Source: Desulfacinum hydrothermale DSM 13146
GTDB lineage: Bacteria; Desulfobacterota; Syntrophobacteria; Syntrophobacterales; DSM-9756
Direction: 5' to 3'
NCBI RefSeq assembly: GCF_900176285.1
Contig: NZ_FWXF01000010.1
Span: forward strand, 62,001 to 126,000
DNA: 64,000 bases
In this document: positions 18,162 to 27,124 of the stretch, in pieces
Position numbering within the stretch: position 1 is the stretch's first letter
Layout of the letters: each line of letters begins with the position of its first letter
Notes under the pieces: model-generated
What the model was told of the DNA's origin: nothing
Database searches by the model: none
The model's input: only the letters and a program-made list of their open reading frames with translations
Position numbers and translations under genes: made by a program

Positions 18162-18878
18162 ATGACGCAAGCAGAAGACAAAAAGACCGTGCTCAAAGCA
18201 GACGATCCCTTCCAGTTCGCCTGTCATCACGATCTGCCGTGCTTTACCCAGTGCTGCCGGGACGTGAACATCTATCTGACCCCCTACGATGTGCTGCGCC
18301 TCCGCAAGGCACTGGGCCTGGGGTCCACCGAATTCCTGCAGCGCCACACCCGTCACTTCCTGGCCAAGATCACCCACATCCCCGTGGTGCAGCTGGCCAT
18401 GGACGAACAGACCCTCCGTTGCCATTTCGTGGGGGATGCGGGCTGCACGGTGTACGATCACAGGCCCTGGGCGTGCCGGATGTTTCCGCTGGACCTGGCG
18501 GACCGGGACGACGAGTACAGCCTGCTGGCCGGCAAGGAACGCTGTTTCGGCCTCCGGGAAGGCGCCCGGTGGACCGTGGCCCAGTGGCTGGAGACCCAGG
18601 AAGTGGAGCCCTATGTGGTCATGGAACGGGCCTTCCAGGCGCTCATGCCCCCGAACTTCCAACCCGGCCAGCCCCTGGAACCCGGCCTGGGAAAACTCCT
18701 CTTTCTGGCCTATGACCTGGACCGGTTTGCGGCCATGGTGGACGATCCCAAATGGACCCGCCTCTACCAGATCGACCCCGAGCGTCTCCAGCGGGCCCGG
18801 GAAGACGATGAAGAAATGCTGCGCCTTGCCTTCCACTACATCCGCTCCCAGATGGCCGAGCTCCTGGAAGTGCTCTGA
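18162..18878 (+). CDS. YkgJ-family cysteine cluster protein (first of a tandem pair)
   Basis: 238 residues. The conserved family pattern is present: FACHHDLPCFTQCCRDVNIY near residue 20, LTPYDVLRLRKALG, then RCHFVGDAGCTVYDHRPWAC, giving a Zn- or Fe-chelating cysteine site. Such proteins are widespread in sulfate reducers but have no established reaction; a link to flagellar or metal maturation has been proposed for some. The C-terminal half is helical and acidic. The next gene is a clear paralogue, 19 bp downstream. Confidence 0.88.
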   Translation: MTQAEDKKTVLKADDPFQFACHHDLPCFTQCCRDVNIYLTPYDVLRLRKALGLGSTEFLQRHTRHFLAKITHIPVVQLAMDEQTLRCHFVGDAGCTVYDHRPWACRMFPLDLADRDDEYSLLAGKERCFGLREGARWTVAQWLETQEVEPYVVMERAFQALMPPNFQPGQPLEPGLGKLLFLAYDLDRFAAMVDDPKWTRLYQIDPERLQRAREDDEEMLRLAFHYIRSQMAELLEVL

Positions 18879-18897
18879 AGGGAGAATGGGAAATTTT

Positions 18898-19686
18898 ATG
18901 AAGAATCTCGAAACCACCGCTCCCGAAACGATTCGTGACCGGCTGCAACCCATCGAAAACGATCGTTTCCAGTTCGACTGTCACCCGGGCGTGCCCTGCT
19001 TCACGGAATGCTGCCGGGCCCTCACGCTCATGCTCACCCCGTACGATATCCTGAGGCTTTCCCGGCATCTGGGGCTAAGCACCACCCAGTTTCTGGACCG
19101 TTACGCGGACATCGTGGTGGAAGAGGGAAGCCCGCTTCCCCAGGCCGTGCTCAAGATGCAGGACAATGAACGGCAGACCTGCCCGTTTGTGTCCGAAAAG
19201 GGCTGCCAAGTCTATCCCCATCGGCCGTCCGCCTGCCGCACCTATCCCCTGGCCCGGGCGTCCCGTAAGCATCGGGTCCACGGAACCGTGCTGGAATCCT
19301 ATTTCCTGGTGAAAGAAGACCATTGCCGGGGGTTCGAGGAGCCGCGGGAGTGGACCGTGGCCCAGTGGGTGGGCGATCAGGGCCTGGAAGACTACCAGGC
19401 CATGAACGACCTCTGGATGGAGCTGGTGACCCACCCCAGGGTGCGGGAAGGACTGAGCGAAAAACAGCTCCAGATGTTTTACCTGGCCTCCTACGATCTG
19501 GACCGGTTCCGTTCTTTCGTCTTCGAAAGCCGGTTTCTGCAAGCCTTTGAAGTGGAGGACATGGATCCCCAAGAGGCGCGCACCGACGATCAGGCCCTCC
19601 TGGGCCTGGCTCTTCGATGGCTGCGCTTCATCCTGCTGGGATCCGGGCCCATCAAGGCGAAAGGGGCTCCGACTGGAACGGTCTGA
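18898..19686 (+). CDS. YkgJ-family cysteine cluster protein (second of a tandem pair)
   Basis: 262 residues, with the same architecture as the preceding gene: FDCHPGVPCFTECCRALTLM, LTPYDILRLSRHLGLS, CPFVSEKGCQVYPHRPSACR, then WTVAQWVGDQGLE aligning to WTVAQWLETQEVE in the paralogue. It has a slightly longer C-terminus ending in a positively charged tail. ATG 18898 is preferred; ATG 18886 adds four residues but lies too close to the GAAGGGAG ribosome site. The pair clearly arose by tandem duplication. Confidence 0.88.
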   Translation: MKNLETTAPETIRDRLQPIENDRFQFDCHPGVPCFTECCRALTLMLTPYDILRLSRHLGLSTTQFLDRYADIVVEEGSPLPQAVLKMQDNERQTCPFVSEKGCQVYPHRPSACRTYPLARASRKHRVHGTVLESYFLVKEDHCRGFEEPREWTVAQWVGDQGLEDYQAMNDLWMELVTHPRVREGLSEKQLQMFYLASYDLDRFRSFVFESRFLQAFEVEDMDPQEARTDDQALLGLALRWLRFILLGSGPIKAKGAPTGTV

Positions 19687-19787
19687 GGGAAGGTGAAACC
19701 CCGTGGCACGGGATCTTTCGGGGCCGTGGGGGCGTGAGGGCCGCGGGGCCGGTCGCTGCCTTGCCGGCCCGCGTAGTTTCGGTGCTT

Positions 19788-20051
19788 TCAGTCCTCGATG
19801 ATTCCCGATTTGAGCGCATCTTTGGACCAAACGGGGATGGGGCCCGTGTAGCCGGTATCGGGGTCATACCGGTACCTGTAGGACACGCTGGCGGACACCG
19901 TGGCCTCCATCTGGTTCCATCCCCGGGTGAAATAGGGACAATCGTCGTTGAAACAGACAAAGAAGAATTCCGCGGACCACGTGGAAAATTCGGGTGTCCG
20001 CCACTTCTTCATCCGGCTTCCGCAATGGGGGCAAATGGTCTTGTCATCCAT
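19788..20051 (-). CDS. Small zinc-ribbon protein
   Basis: 87 residues beginning MDDKTICPHCGSRMKKWRTP, followed by a second cysteine pair in FFVCFNDDCPYF, a four-cysteine ribbon similar to Ogr/Delta or TFIIS-like fingers. The C-terminal YRYRYDPDTGYTGPIPVWS is aromatic and conserved in appearance. Stands alone on the minus strand, converging with the YkgJ pair. Function unknown; a nucleic-acid- or protein-binding adaptor is possible. Confidence 0.8.
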   Translation of the reverse strand: MDDKTICPHCGSRMKKWRTPEFSTWSAEFFFVCFNDDCPYFTRGWNQMEATVSASVSYRYRYDPDTGYTGPIPVWSKDALKSGIIED

Positions 20052-20154
20052 CGTTCAAACTCCTTTATTCCATAGGTCCACCAGTGTGACGGCCACGGGT
20101 TGAACCTAAGGCCGAGGCGGCATGGGCGCAAGCAGGCGCCCGCTGGGCCTTTCC

Positions 20155-20574
20155 TCAATCGGTGACTGCATCCGACACGGGGTAGTCCTTGGGGTTGAAC
20201 TCGCGGTTTTTCATGAAGATGGCCGCGAACTGCTTCATGGTCTCCTTCATGACTTCTTCATAATTGGGAACGTACTTGTCGAAGATCTCCTCGATCTTCT
20301 TGTAGCTCACTTGGGTCAGGTCCTGGGTCAGTTCCAGGTATTCCTGGCGTTTGTCCTCGGGCAGGGCCTGGACCATGTTCTGGCCGAGCATGTTTTCAAA
20401 GAGCTTGTACATGTCGTCCAGAAGCTTCTTGAGCGCCTCGGGCTCGTGCTTCTCCCCCTTTTTTTCCACCAACGCCTTCATGAAGTTGACGATGTAGGGG
20501 TTGCGGATTCCCAGGGGTACGGCGGTTTCCGGATCGTTGGACTTGGGTTTTTGCATGATCTCTTGTTCCTCCAT
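20155..20574 (-). CDS. Hypothetical helical protein
   Basis: 139 residues, soluble and mostly alpha-helical, with many charged residues (KALVEKKGEKHEPEALKKLL; KQFAAIFMKNREFNPKDYP). No signal peptide, membrane span or catalytic motif. The start could be ATG 20574 or ATG 20556; GGAGG lies 10 bp before the latter. It is 103 bp downstream of nothing on its strand except the next gene at 20694-21248, with which it may be co-transcribed. I do not recognise the family. Confidence 0.75.
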   Translation of the reverse strand: MEEQEIMQKPKSNDPETAVPLGIRNPYIVNFMKALVEKKGEKHEPEALKKLLDDMYKLFENMLGQNMVQALPEDKRQEYLELTQDLTQVSYKKIEEIFDKYVPNYEEVMKETMKQFAAIFMKNREFNPKDYPVSDAVTD

Positions 20575-20693
20575 TCGTTCCGCTGGCTTTCAGGTTGCCC
20601 CTAATTACCATCGGAGCCGGGCTTTCACCAGACTTTTTCTCGTGGGGATGGGGATGCGAGGGGAGGGACAGGACGGGCCCGGGCCACGGAGGC

Positions 20694-21248
20694 TCAGGCC
20701 GTGGCCGCCTTCTTTTTGGCCTCGGCGTCTTTGTAGGCCTGAAGCTCTTCGTATATCTTCTTGGCGCACTCCGGGCAGACGCTGTGCGTAAAGGTGACGT
20801 CGGCGTGCTGGGCGATATAGCTTTCCAGCTGGTTCCAATAGCCCTGGTCGTCGCGAATCTTCTTGCAATAGGCGCAGATGGGGAGGAGCCCTCGAAGTTT
20901 TCGAAGATTTTCCAGGGCCTCTTTCAGTTCCTGGATGAGTCGCTCCTTGTCCTTTTCCACCTGCTCGCGCTCTTCCACTTCCGCTTCCAGCTCCTTGTTC
21001 TTGCGCCGAAGTTCGGCCAAGACCGTGAGCAATTCCCGGGATCGATTCCGGAGACGCACCCGCAAGGCCATATAGGTGCCCACAGCTCCGATCACGAACA
21101 TGGCCATCGCGAGCATGGCGGCTTCGTAAGAGGTCCAAAGGCGGGCCGGTCCCCCGGACGGTACCGGGTCCGATCCGGCGGCAAAGAGCCACAGAGGGCA
21201 ACACAGGATCAAGAGACTGAAGAGAAGCAACCGAATGGTATCCTTCAT
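20694..21248 (-). CDS. Membrane-anchored coiled-coil protein with a CxxC output-type domain
   Basis: 184 residues. An N-terminal signal-like segment (LLLFSLLILCCPLWLFA) and a second membrane span (AMLAMAMFVIGAVGTYMAL) are followed by a 50-residue coiled coil (RRKNKELEAEVEEREQVEKD) and a terminal domain starting LLPICAYCKKIRDDQGYWNQ and ending HSVCPECAKKIYEEL. That four-cysteine domain is common at the C-terminus of PAS-containing signalling proteins and histidine kinases in Desulfobacterota, but here it has no kinase or receiver attached. Possibly a membrane signalling adaptor; function unproven. Confidence 0.82.
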   Translation of the reverse strand: MKDTIRLLLFSLLILCCPLWLFAAGSDPVPSGGPARLWTSYEAAMLAMAMFVIGAVGTYMALRVRLRNRSRELLTVLAELRRKNKELEAEVEEREQVEKDKERLIQELKEALENLRKLRGLLPICAYCKKIRDDQGYWNQLESYIAQHADVTFTHSVCPECAKKIYEELQAYKDAEAKKKAATA

Positions 21249-21465
21249 GTCTTCCGTTCTCCGGATTTCGCTTCCTGCAAACGGTTCAAGCAGGCCGGCC
21301 GATGGGTCGTTCCGTTCAAAAGAGGCGAGATAAGGATTCCATGCAGTTTAGTCGAAAGCGGTCCGGTTGCCAAGGGCCAATGATGGAACCGAATCCGGTC
21401 TTGATATCCCACCGGTCCATGTCTATAAGACCGGAACGTAGTCCCAGGAAGGAGCCTCAGCCAGC

Positions 21466-24400
21466 ATGCCCGTCTCCCGTCAGGATGCAGTGCGGATCCG
21501 CAACCAGCTCAAACGAGAATACCAGACCCTGCGGCCCCTGGAAAAGATCGTGCTCCACCTGTACGCCTTGGTCGACGGGCTCGTTTCCTCCATGCGCCTC
21601 ACTCGCACGCTCAGGGAACCGCCCTTCAACCGTGCCGTCCAGACCGACCCCAAGGTGGAACTTCAGGAGGCGGTGGCCCGGCTGGAACAGGTGGGATTTC
21701 TTCAATACGGTCTCCTTGAACGCACCCCGCGGGTCCACCCTTTCTTCATCGAGGTGGCCGCGCGATCGGCTTTCAAGGATCCGCCCCCTGTGGACGTGGA
21801 CCGGGCCGTGTACGCCCAGGCCCTGAGGGAGAAAGCGCAGGCCCTCTGGCCCCTCCATCACGTGTTCATGCCTCCCCAGGGCCGGCCGTTTACGGGGAAG
21901 GCTCTGCGCATCGTCCGACTCGGCCTGTGCGCCCACGACCCATCCCTCATCGCCGCCGCCCGGAAGGAGGCCGAGGACGAAAGGACCTTCCGGGCCGCAC
22001 TGGCGGAGGTCTGCAACACCCCGTTCGATGGGCGCTGGTTTGATACCCTGGATCCCGATATCCAGCTGGACGCTCTGGAGGCCATGGGGGAACGGGCCGT
22101 CACCTTCCTGGACGACGACACGGAAGCCCTTCAGCACGCAATGTCCGCCACGTGGCTCCAGGGCCTGGAGCCGGAAAGGTCTTCGAAGGCGGCGGCCATC
22201 CTGGCCCCTCGCCTCATCCTAGCGGGTCGCATGCGTAAGGTGCAAAAGCTTCTGCCGGCGCTCCAAGATGCCACCCGGCGCGGGATCCTGAATGCGTGGA
22301 TCCAATGGGTGCAAGGCCACCCGGAAGGAGGTCTTTCCCTCGCAAGAGAAAAGGGCTCCGGAAGCGAAGGGGTGCTGGTGGAGACCGTGCGCGGAATCTC
22401 CGGGCTCTTTTTCCTTCTGGCCTTCCTTTCCCGTCCCGGGACGGATCCGAAAGATGTCTTGAACCGGTGGCCGATTCGAGAAATCCTGAAAAAAACCGTC
22501 GCCCCCGATCCCTGGGAGGCTCCGGCGCGGGCGCTCCTGGCGGCTGTGCACCTGAGCCGCATGGAGACGGACAGGGCCGAAAGGGGCCTTGAGAAGGCTC
22601 GCACCGTGTGCCAGACCCCTTGGGGGGACTATTGCTGCGCTTTGGTGGAGTACTGGAACCGGGGGGCCCTTTCCGACCGGGTGATCGAGAGGGTGAGCGA
22701 GATCTTTATCCAGTCCAAGCAGGCCCAAGTGCACTGGCTCGCCATGGAAAGCGCCGAGCTCCTGTGCCGGGCGGAACGGGTCACGCCGGTTCGGAGCAAC
22801 TATTTGGGGGAGATCGCCCGAAGGTCGGGACTGCGCAGCCTGTTTGAGATCCTCACCCTGCACGAGCCCTGGCGCCGCAATCTGAACGCCCTGCGCCGCA
22901 TCATCCGGGAAGAATCCCAGGAGGTGGAGGAAAAGAGGCTCGTTTGGTTTCTTTCTTTCAGCGGCACCGCTCTGAACGTGGAACCTCGGATTCAAACGCG
23001 CAGAAGGGACGGCACGTGGAGCCTGGGACGCCGGGTTTCCCTCAAGCGCCTCTACGAGGATTTCGATTTGGTGCCCTTGGACCGCCATGACCAGCGGATC
23101 CTTTCCACCTTAGAGGAGGTCCGGAGTGGATTCTCGAACCCCGGCTATGCCTTTCGACAACCTGATTTGTCCTTGGCTCTGGTGGGACATCCCAGGCTCT
23201 TCAACGCCCAGCAGCCGGAACATCGGGTGGAGGTGACGGCGGAAGATCCGCACCTTCTGGTGGAATCCGGCCCGGAAGGATTCCACATCCACTTGTGGCC
23301 GCGCGTTAAGGGGCGACGGGCGCTCGTCCTTCGGGAATCACCCACACGCTACACGGCGGTGAGATTTTCCAAGAAACATCAGGAGATCGCCGCTGTGATC
23401 GGACCGAGCGGCTTGCACGTTCCTGAAAGCGCCGCCGGCGAACTCAAGGAAATCCTGGGGGAATTGGCCCGCCACGTGGCGGTGCATTCGCCCTTTTCTC
23501 CCACCGACGAAAGCATTCCACGGTCGGAGGCGGATCCCACGCCCCATGTGCACCTGCTGCCGGCGCGCGGCGGCCTTCGTGCGGAACTTCTGGTCAAGCC
23601 CCTGGGCGAGGACGGTCCTTATCTGGAGCCCGGCCAGGGCGGTGAAGTCCTCATGGTCGAACGCAACGGCGCTCGCCTTCAGGCCCGGCGGGATCTGGCG
23701 GCGGAACGGCGCAAAGCCCAGCGGGTGGTGCAGGAATGCTTCACTCCCTGGGCGGAGTCCCAAGACGACCTGTTCCAGTGGAGCGTGTCGGAGCCCGCCT
23801 CGTGCCTGGAAATCCTCGAGAAGCTCAAAGAACTGCAGGACCAGGGGCAGGTGGTGGTCTTCTGGCCGGAGGGCGAAACGTTTCGCCTGGTTCGCACCGT
23901 TTCTCCGGGCGATCTGCAGCTCTTCCTACACGGGCGTTTCAACTGGTTTGAGCTAGAGGGGCGGCTGCAGGTCACCGAGGACCAGGTGCTGGACCTTCAG
24001 GCGGTGTTGGACCAGATGCGGCGTCGCAGGGATCGCTTCCTTCCCATCGGAGAGTCCGAATACGTGGCCCTGAGCCGGGAACTGGCCAAACAGCTCCAGG
24101 ACATGGACGCCTTCACCCAGGAACGGGGCAAGTCCCTTCGGATGCACCCCTTTGGGGCACTGGCCCTCAAGGATTCCGGAGCTCTGGGCGAAAAGGTGCA
24201 CTTGGACGAAAAGGTGCATGAGAAGATCCGTAACCTGGAGCGGGCGATGCGCAGCACACCGGCCCTGCCCAGCACGCTGCGGGCGGATCTTCGGGACTAC
24301 CAGGTGGAGGGTTTCCAATGGCTGGCGCGCCTTTCGGACCTGGGCATCGGGGCGTGCCTGGCCGACGACATGGGACTGGGAAAAACCCTCCAGGCCCTGG

Positions 24401-25659
24401 CCGTCATCCTGTATCGATCCAGCGAAGGGCCCTCCCTGGTGGTGGCTCCCACCTCCGTGTGCATGAACTGGGTGGAAGAGGCCCGTCGGTTTGCTCCCAC
24501 CCTCCAGGTGCACGTCTTCGGCGGCAATCACCGCAAGGATCTGGTCCAGGGCCTGGCCGAAGGGGACCTGCTGGTGTGCAGTTATGGGCTCATGCAGCAG
24601 GAGATCCGCCTCCTGGAGGACGTGGAGTGGCAGACGGTGGTGTTGGATGAGGCGCAAGCCATCAAGAACGCCGCCACCAAGCGGGCCCAGGCGGCCATGA
24701 AGCTTCGGGGACGCTTCAAGATGGCCACCACCGGCACCCCCTTGGAGAACCGCCTGGAGGAACTGCACAGCCTTTTCCAGTTCATCAACCCGGGCTTGCT
24801 GGGCTCCCGTGCCGGATTCCGGCGGCGCTTCGTGCTTCCCATCGAAAAGCACCGAGATGGCGCCGCCCGCCGGCGCCTTCAGAAGCTCATCCGTCCCTTC
24901 GTTCTGCGGCGAACCAAGGCGCAGGTCCTGGAGGAACTGCCGCCGAGAACGGAGATCACCCTCCAAGTGGAGCTTTCCAAGCGGGAGGCGGCCTTCTACG
25001 AGGCCTTGCGCCGGGATGCCCTGAGCCGTCTGGAAGAAGAAAGGGCGGGACGCGGGCTCACCCACGTCCAGATCTTTGCCGAGCTCATGCGCCTGCGCCA
25101 GGCCTGTTGTCACCCCCGGCTCATCGACTCGCGTTTTTCAGCCCCCAGCGCCAAGATGCGTCTGCTGGACGGCCTTTTGGAAGATCTGCTGCCCAGCGGC
25201 CACAAGGCCCTCATCTTCAGCCAATTTGTCCGCTTCCTCCAGATCATCCGCCACCATCTGGATGCCAAGGGGATCCAGTACCGTTACCTGGACGGCAGCA
25301 CGCCGCCCAAGGAGCGGGAACGGGAAGTGAGAGCCTTTCAGGAGGGCCGGGGGGACCTCTTTCTCATCAGTTTGAAGGCGGGCGGATTCGGGCTCAATCT
25401 CACGGCCGCCGACTATGTGATCCACATGGACCCGTGGTGGAATCCGGCGGTGGAAGACCAGGCCTCCAACCGGGTACACCGGATCGGTCAAGACCGGCCC
25501 GTGACCGTCTATCGCCTGATCACCGAGGGAACCATTGAAGAGAAGGTGATCCAGCTCCATCGAGAAAAGAGGGCCTTGGCCGACACGGTCTTGGCGGGAA
25601 CCGATACCGCCGGCATCGTTTCGGCCGAAGAGCTGCTGGCGCTCCTGCGCGACGACTGA
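21466..25659 (+). CDS. SNF2-family DNA/RNA-dependent ATPase (RapA/HepA-like)
   Basis: 1397 residues. The C-terminal 450 residues hold a complete SNF2 superfamily-2 motor: motif I DDMGLGKTLQALAV (about residue 966), motif II DEAQAIKN (about 1062), TGTPLENRLEELHSL, then the second RecA-like lobe with YLDGSTPPKERE, LKAGGFGLNLTAADYVIHMD and HRIGQDRPVTVYRL. The N-terminal 900 residues show no recognisable SWIM or chromo-like domain but look helical-repeat-like. Such proteins remodel protein-DNA complexes or recycle RNA polymerase; the substrate is not known. It is monocistronic-looking, with a divergent small gene upstream. Confidence 0.92.
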   Translation: MPVSRQDAVRIRNQLKREYQTLRPLEKIVLHLYALVDGLVSSMRLTRTLREPPFNRAVQTDPKVELQEAVARLEQVGFLQYGLLERTPRVHPFFIEVAARSAFKDPPPVDVDRAVYAQALREKAQALWPLHHVFMPPQGRPFTGKALRIVRLGLCAHDPSLIAAARKEAEDERTFRAALAEVCNTPFDGRWFDTLDPDIQLDALEAMGERAVTFLDDDTEALQHAMSATWLQGLEPERSSKAAAILAPRLILAGRMRKVQKLLPALQDATRRGILNAWIQWVQGHPEGGLSLAREKGSGSEGVLVETVRGISGLFFLLAFLSRPGTDPKDVLNRWPIREILKKTVAPDPWEAPARALLAAVHLSRMETDRAERGLEKARTVCQTPWGDYCCALVEYWNRGALSDRVIERVSEIFIQSKQAQVHWLAMESAELLCRAERVTPVRSNYLGEIARRSGLRSLFEILTLHEPWRRNLNALRRIIREESQEVEEKRLVWFLSFSGTALNVEPRIQTRRRDGTWSLGRRVSLKRLYEDFDLVPLDRHDQRILSTLEEVRSGFSNPGYAFRQPDLSLALVGHPRLFNAQQPEHRVEVTAEDPHLLVESGPEGFHIHLWPRVKGRRALVLRESPTRYTAVRFSKKHQEIAAVIGPSGLHVPESAAGELKEILGELARHVAVHSPFSPTDESIPRSEADPTPHVHLLPARGGLRAELLVKPLGEDGPYLEPGQGGEVLMVERNGARLQARRDLAAERRKAQRVVQECFTPWAESQDDLFQWSVSEPASCLEILEKLKELQDQGQVVVFWPEGETFRLVRTVSPGDLQLFLHGRFNWFELEGRLQVTEDQVLDLQAVLDQMRRRRDRFLPIGESEYVALSRELAKQLQDMDAFTQERGKSLRMHPFGALALKDSGALGEKVHLDEKVHEKIRNLERAMRSTPALPSTLRADLRDYQVEGFQWLARLSDLGIGACLADDMGLGKTLQALAVILYRSSEGPSLVVAPTSVCMNWVEEARRFAPTLQVHVFGGNHRKDLVQGLAEGDLLVCSYGLMQQEIRLLEDVEWQTVVLDEAQAIKNAATKRAQAAMKLRGRFKMATTGTPLENRLEELHSLFQFINPGLLGSRAGFRRRFVLPIEKHRDGAARRRLQKLIRPFVLRRTKAQVLEELPPRTEITLQVELSKREAAFYEALRRDALSRLEEERAGRGLTHVQIFAELMRLRQACCHPRLIDSRFSAPSAKMRLLDGLLEDLLPSGHKALIFSQFVRFLQIIRHHLDAKGIQYRYLDGSTPPKEREREVRAFQEGRGDLFLISLKAGGFGLNLTAADYVIHMDPWWNPAVEDQASNRVHRIGQDRPVTVYRLITEGTIEEKVIQLHREKRALADTVLAGTDTAGIVSAEELLALLRDD

Positions 25660-25756
25660 CACCGTCCAGCCGGTGGCGGCGGTTTTGGCCCAAAGGACCG
25701 CGCTCAACATGGGATCCCGAAATGAACTCCAACAACCCAGGAAGGCAGGGCAGAGG

Positions 25757-26398
25757 ATGCACTGGAACCAAGACCCTGTGCTGGAAATCTTCACCGACTA
25801 CGTGTGACCCTGGTGCTACTTCAGTGCCGGGAGCATTGAGAGACTGCACCGGGAATACCGGCTGACCATCAAGTGGATCGCCTTCCCACTGCGTCCGGAT
25901 ACGCCCGAGGAGGGCACCCCCATGGACGCGATCCTGACCGCCAGGGGGCTGGATCCGGTCCAGGCGCAGGCCGGCTTGGAGCGAGCGGCGGCTTCGTGCG
26001 GGGTGGCTTTCGGCAAGCGCACCCACACATACAACAGCCGCCGTGCCACCGAGCTGGGGAAATGGGCGGAAACGAAGGGAAAGAAAGAGGCCTTCGATGC
26101 GCAGGTCTTCCATGCCGTCTTTGTGGAACAAAAGAACATCGCCCGGGAAGAGGTGTTGAGCGAGATCGCACACAGGGCGGGCCTGGATCCCCAAGAAGCC
26201 CTGCGCGTTCTGAAAGAAGGAATCTTCCACCATGCGGTCCTTCGCGACTGGGACGAAAGCGCTCGATGCGGCGTGGTGGCGGCCCCCACCTTCCAGATCG
26301 GACCGCACCGGCTGGTGGGAGCTCATCCGTACGCGCGCTTGGCGGCCTTCGTGGAGAAGGCGGGCTGCCAAAAACGCGACTCCAAGGAGCCTGTTTGA
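25757..26398 (+). CDS. DsbA/FrnE-family oxidoreductase with in-frame TGA (probable selenocysteine)
   Basis: 213 residues if TGA at 25805-25807 (codon 17) is read as selenocysteine. The frame reads LEIFTDYV, TGA, PWCYFSAGSIERLHREYRL; FrnE/DsbA-type thioredoxin-fold proteins have CPWC at exactly this point, so the TGA replaces the first active-site cysteine (UPWC). Downstream sequence keeps the family features: WIAFPLRPDTPEEGTPM, FHAVFVEQKNIAREEVL, and the cis-proline loop GVVAAPTFQIG. The frame is uninterrupted on both sides and a stem-loop follows the TGA. It is predicted to be a cytoplasmic dithiol/selenol oxidoreductase (no signal peptide). The alternative is a nonsense mutation, but that would have had to hit the catalytic cysteine codon exactly. 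Confidence 0.85.
25812..25837 (+). promoter_or_regulatory. Candidate bacterial SECIS element
   Basis: Hand-folded hairpin 4 nt after the TGA: lower stem GGTG/CATT (with two G-U pairs), a 3-nt bulge, upper stem CTTC/GGAG (one G-U) and a 7-nt loop AGTGCCG that contains the GU expected in the apical loop of bacterial SECIS elements. The loop lies about 16-22 nt after TGA, within the usual range. No folding program was run. Confidence 0.5.
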
Positions 26399-26588
26399 AA
26401 GGCGGGGGATGCGCCTTGGGACACGGCTCGGGCCATCGGCGACGGCGCACCACTTTCTGGGGTGGCCATGGCCCTTTTTTTGCGGGGGAGAAGCCGAGCC
26501 AGCACCCCTACCACGGATCATCGTTGTGCCGAAGCGGGCCCGATATGGTATGAGGGGGTATCGTCAACCGAAAAAGAGAGGAGGCGTC

Positions 26589-27050
26589 ATGGAGAAGGTG
26601 CCCGCCCATGCCCCCGAAAAGAGCCTGAAGGTGAACGTGCCCATCCGTTTCGGAGATACCGATCCCTATGGAGTTGTCTATTTCGCTTCCTATTTCCGCT
26701 ACTGCCACCACGGGATCGAGGAACTGCTGCGCCATGTGGGCTGTCCGCCCCACCAATACTTCCGCAACGCGGAGCGGGGCTTTGGTCTGCCCATCGTGGG
26801 GGCCGCCTGCGACTTTCTAAGACCCGTCCGCTACGGCGACGAACTTTCCCTTTACGTCTCTGTACTGCGGCTGGGAAACCGTTCCATCACCTTTGGGTTC
26901 CATTTCTACGGCGAAGATCGTTCCGCCTGTGTCGGACGCGGCCAGGCCTCCATGGTGGCTATTGACAGGGCCTGGCGTTCCTGCCAACTTCCCGAAGAGC
27001 TTCGATGCGGCCTGGAACCCTACCTGACGGCTGCGCCCGTTGACAGGTGA
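26589..27050 (+). CDS. Acyl-CoA thioesterase, YbgC/4-hydroxybenzoyl-CoA thioesterase family
   Basis: 153 residues with the hot-dog fold signature VPIRFGDTDPYGVVYFASYF, where the first aspartate is the catalytic residue of the YbgC/4HBT group. Hydrolyses acyl-CoA thioesters in the cytoplasm; the substrate cannot be told. GAGAGGAGG precedes ATG 26589 by 5 bp and fixes the start. It lies 190 bp after the selenoprotein gene and is followed on the same strand by the DUF39 gene. Confidence 0.9.
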   Translation: MEKVPAHAPEKSLKVNVPIRFGDTDPYGVVYFASYFRYCHHGIEELLRHVGCPPHQYFRNAERGFGLPIVGAACDFLRPVRYGDELSLYVSVLRLGNRSITFGFHFYGEDRSACVGRGQASMVAIDRAWRSCQLPEELRCGLEPYLTAAPVDR

Positions 27051-27124
27051 AAAGGCGGAAACTACAAGGTCTAGTAACTTGGTGGGAATTGCGTGAACCT
27101 CCAACGCACGTGATGGGAAGGACG

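Noticed and set aside
25805..25807. Reading the TGA in the FrnE-like gene as an ordinary nonsense mutation (pseudogene)
   Set aside because: The codon falls exactly on the catalytic cysteine, the rest of the frame is intact and a SECIS-like hairpin follows; selenocysteine is the simpler explanation.
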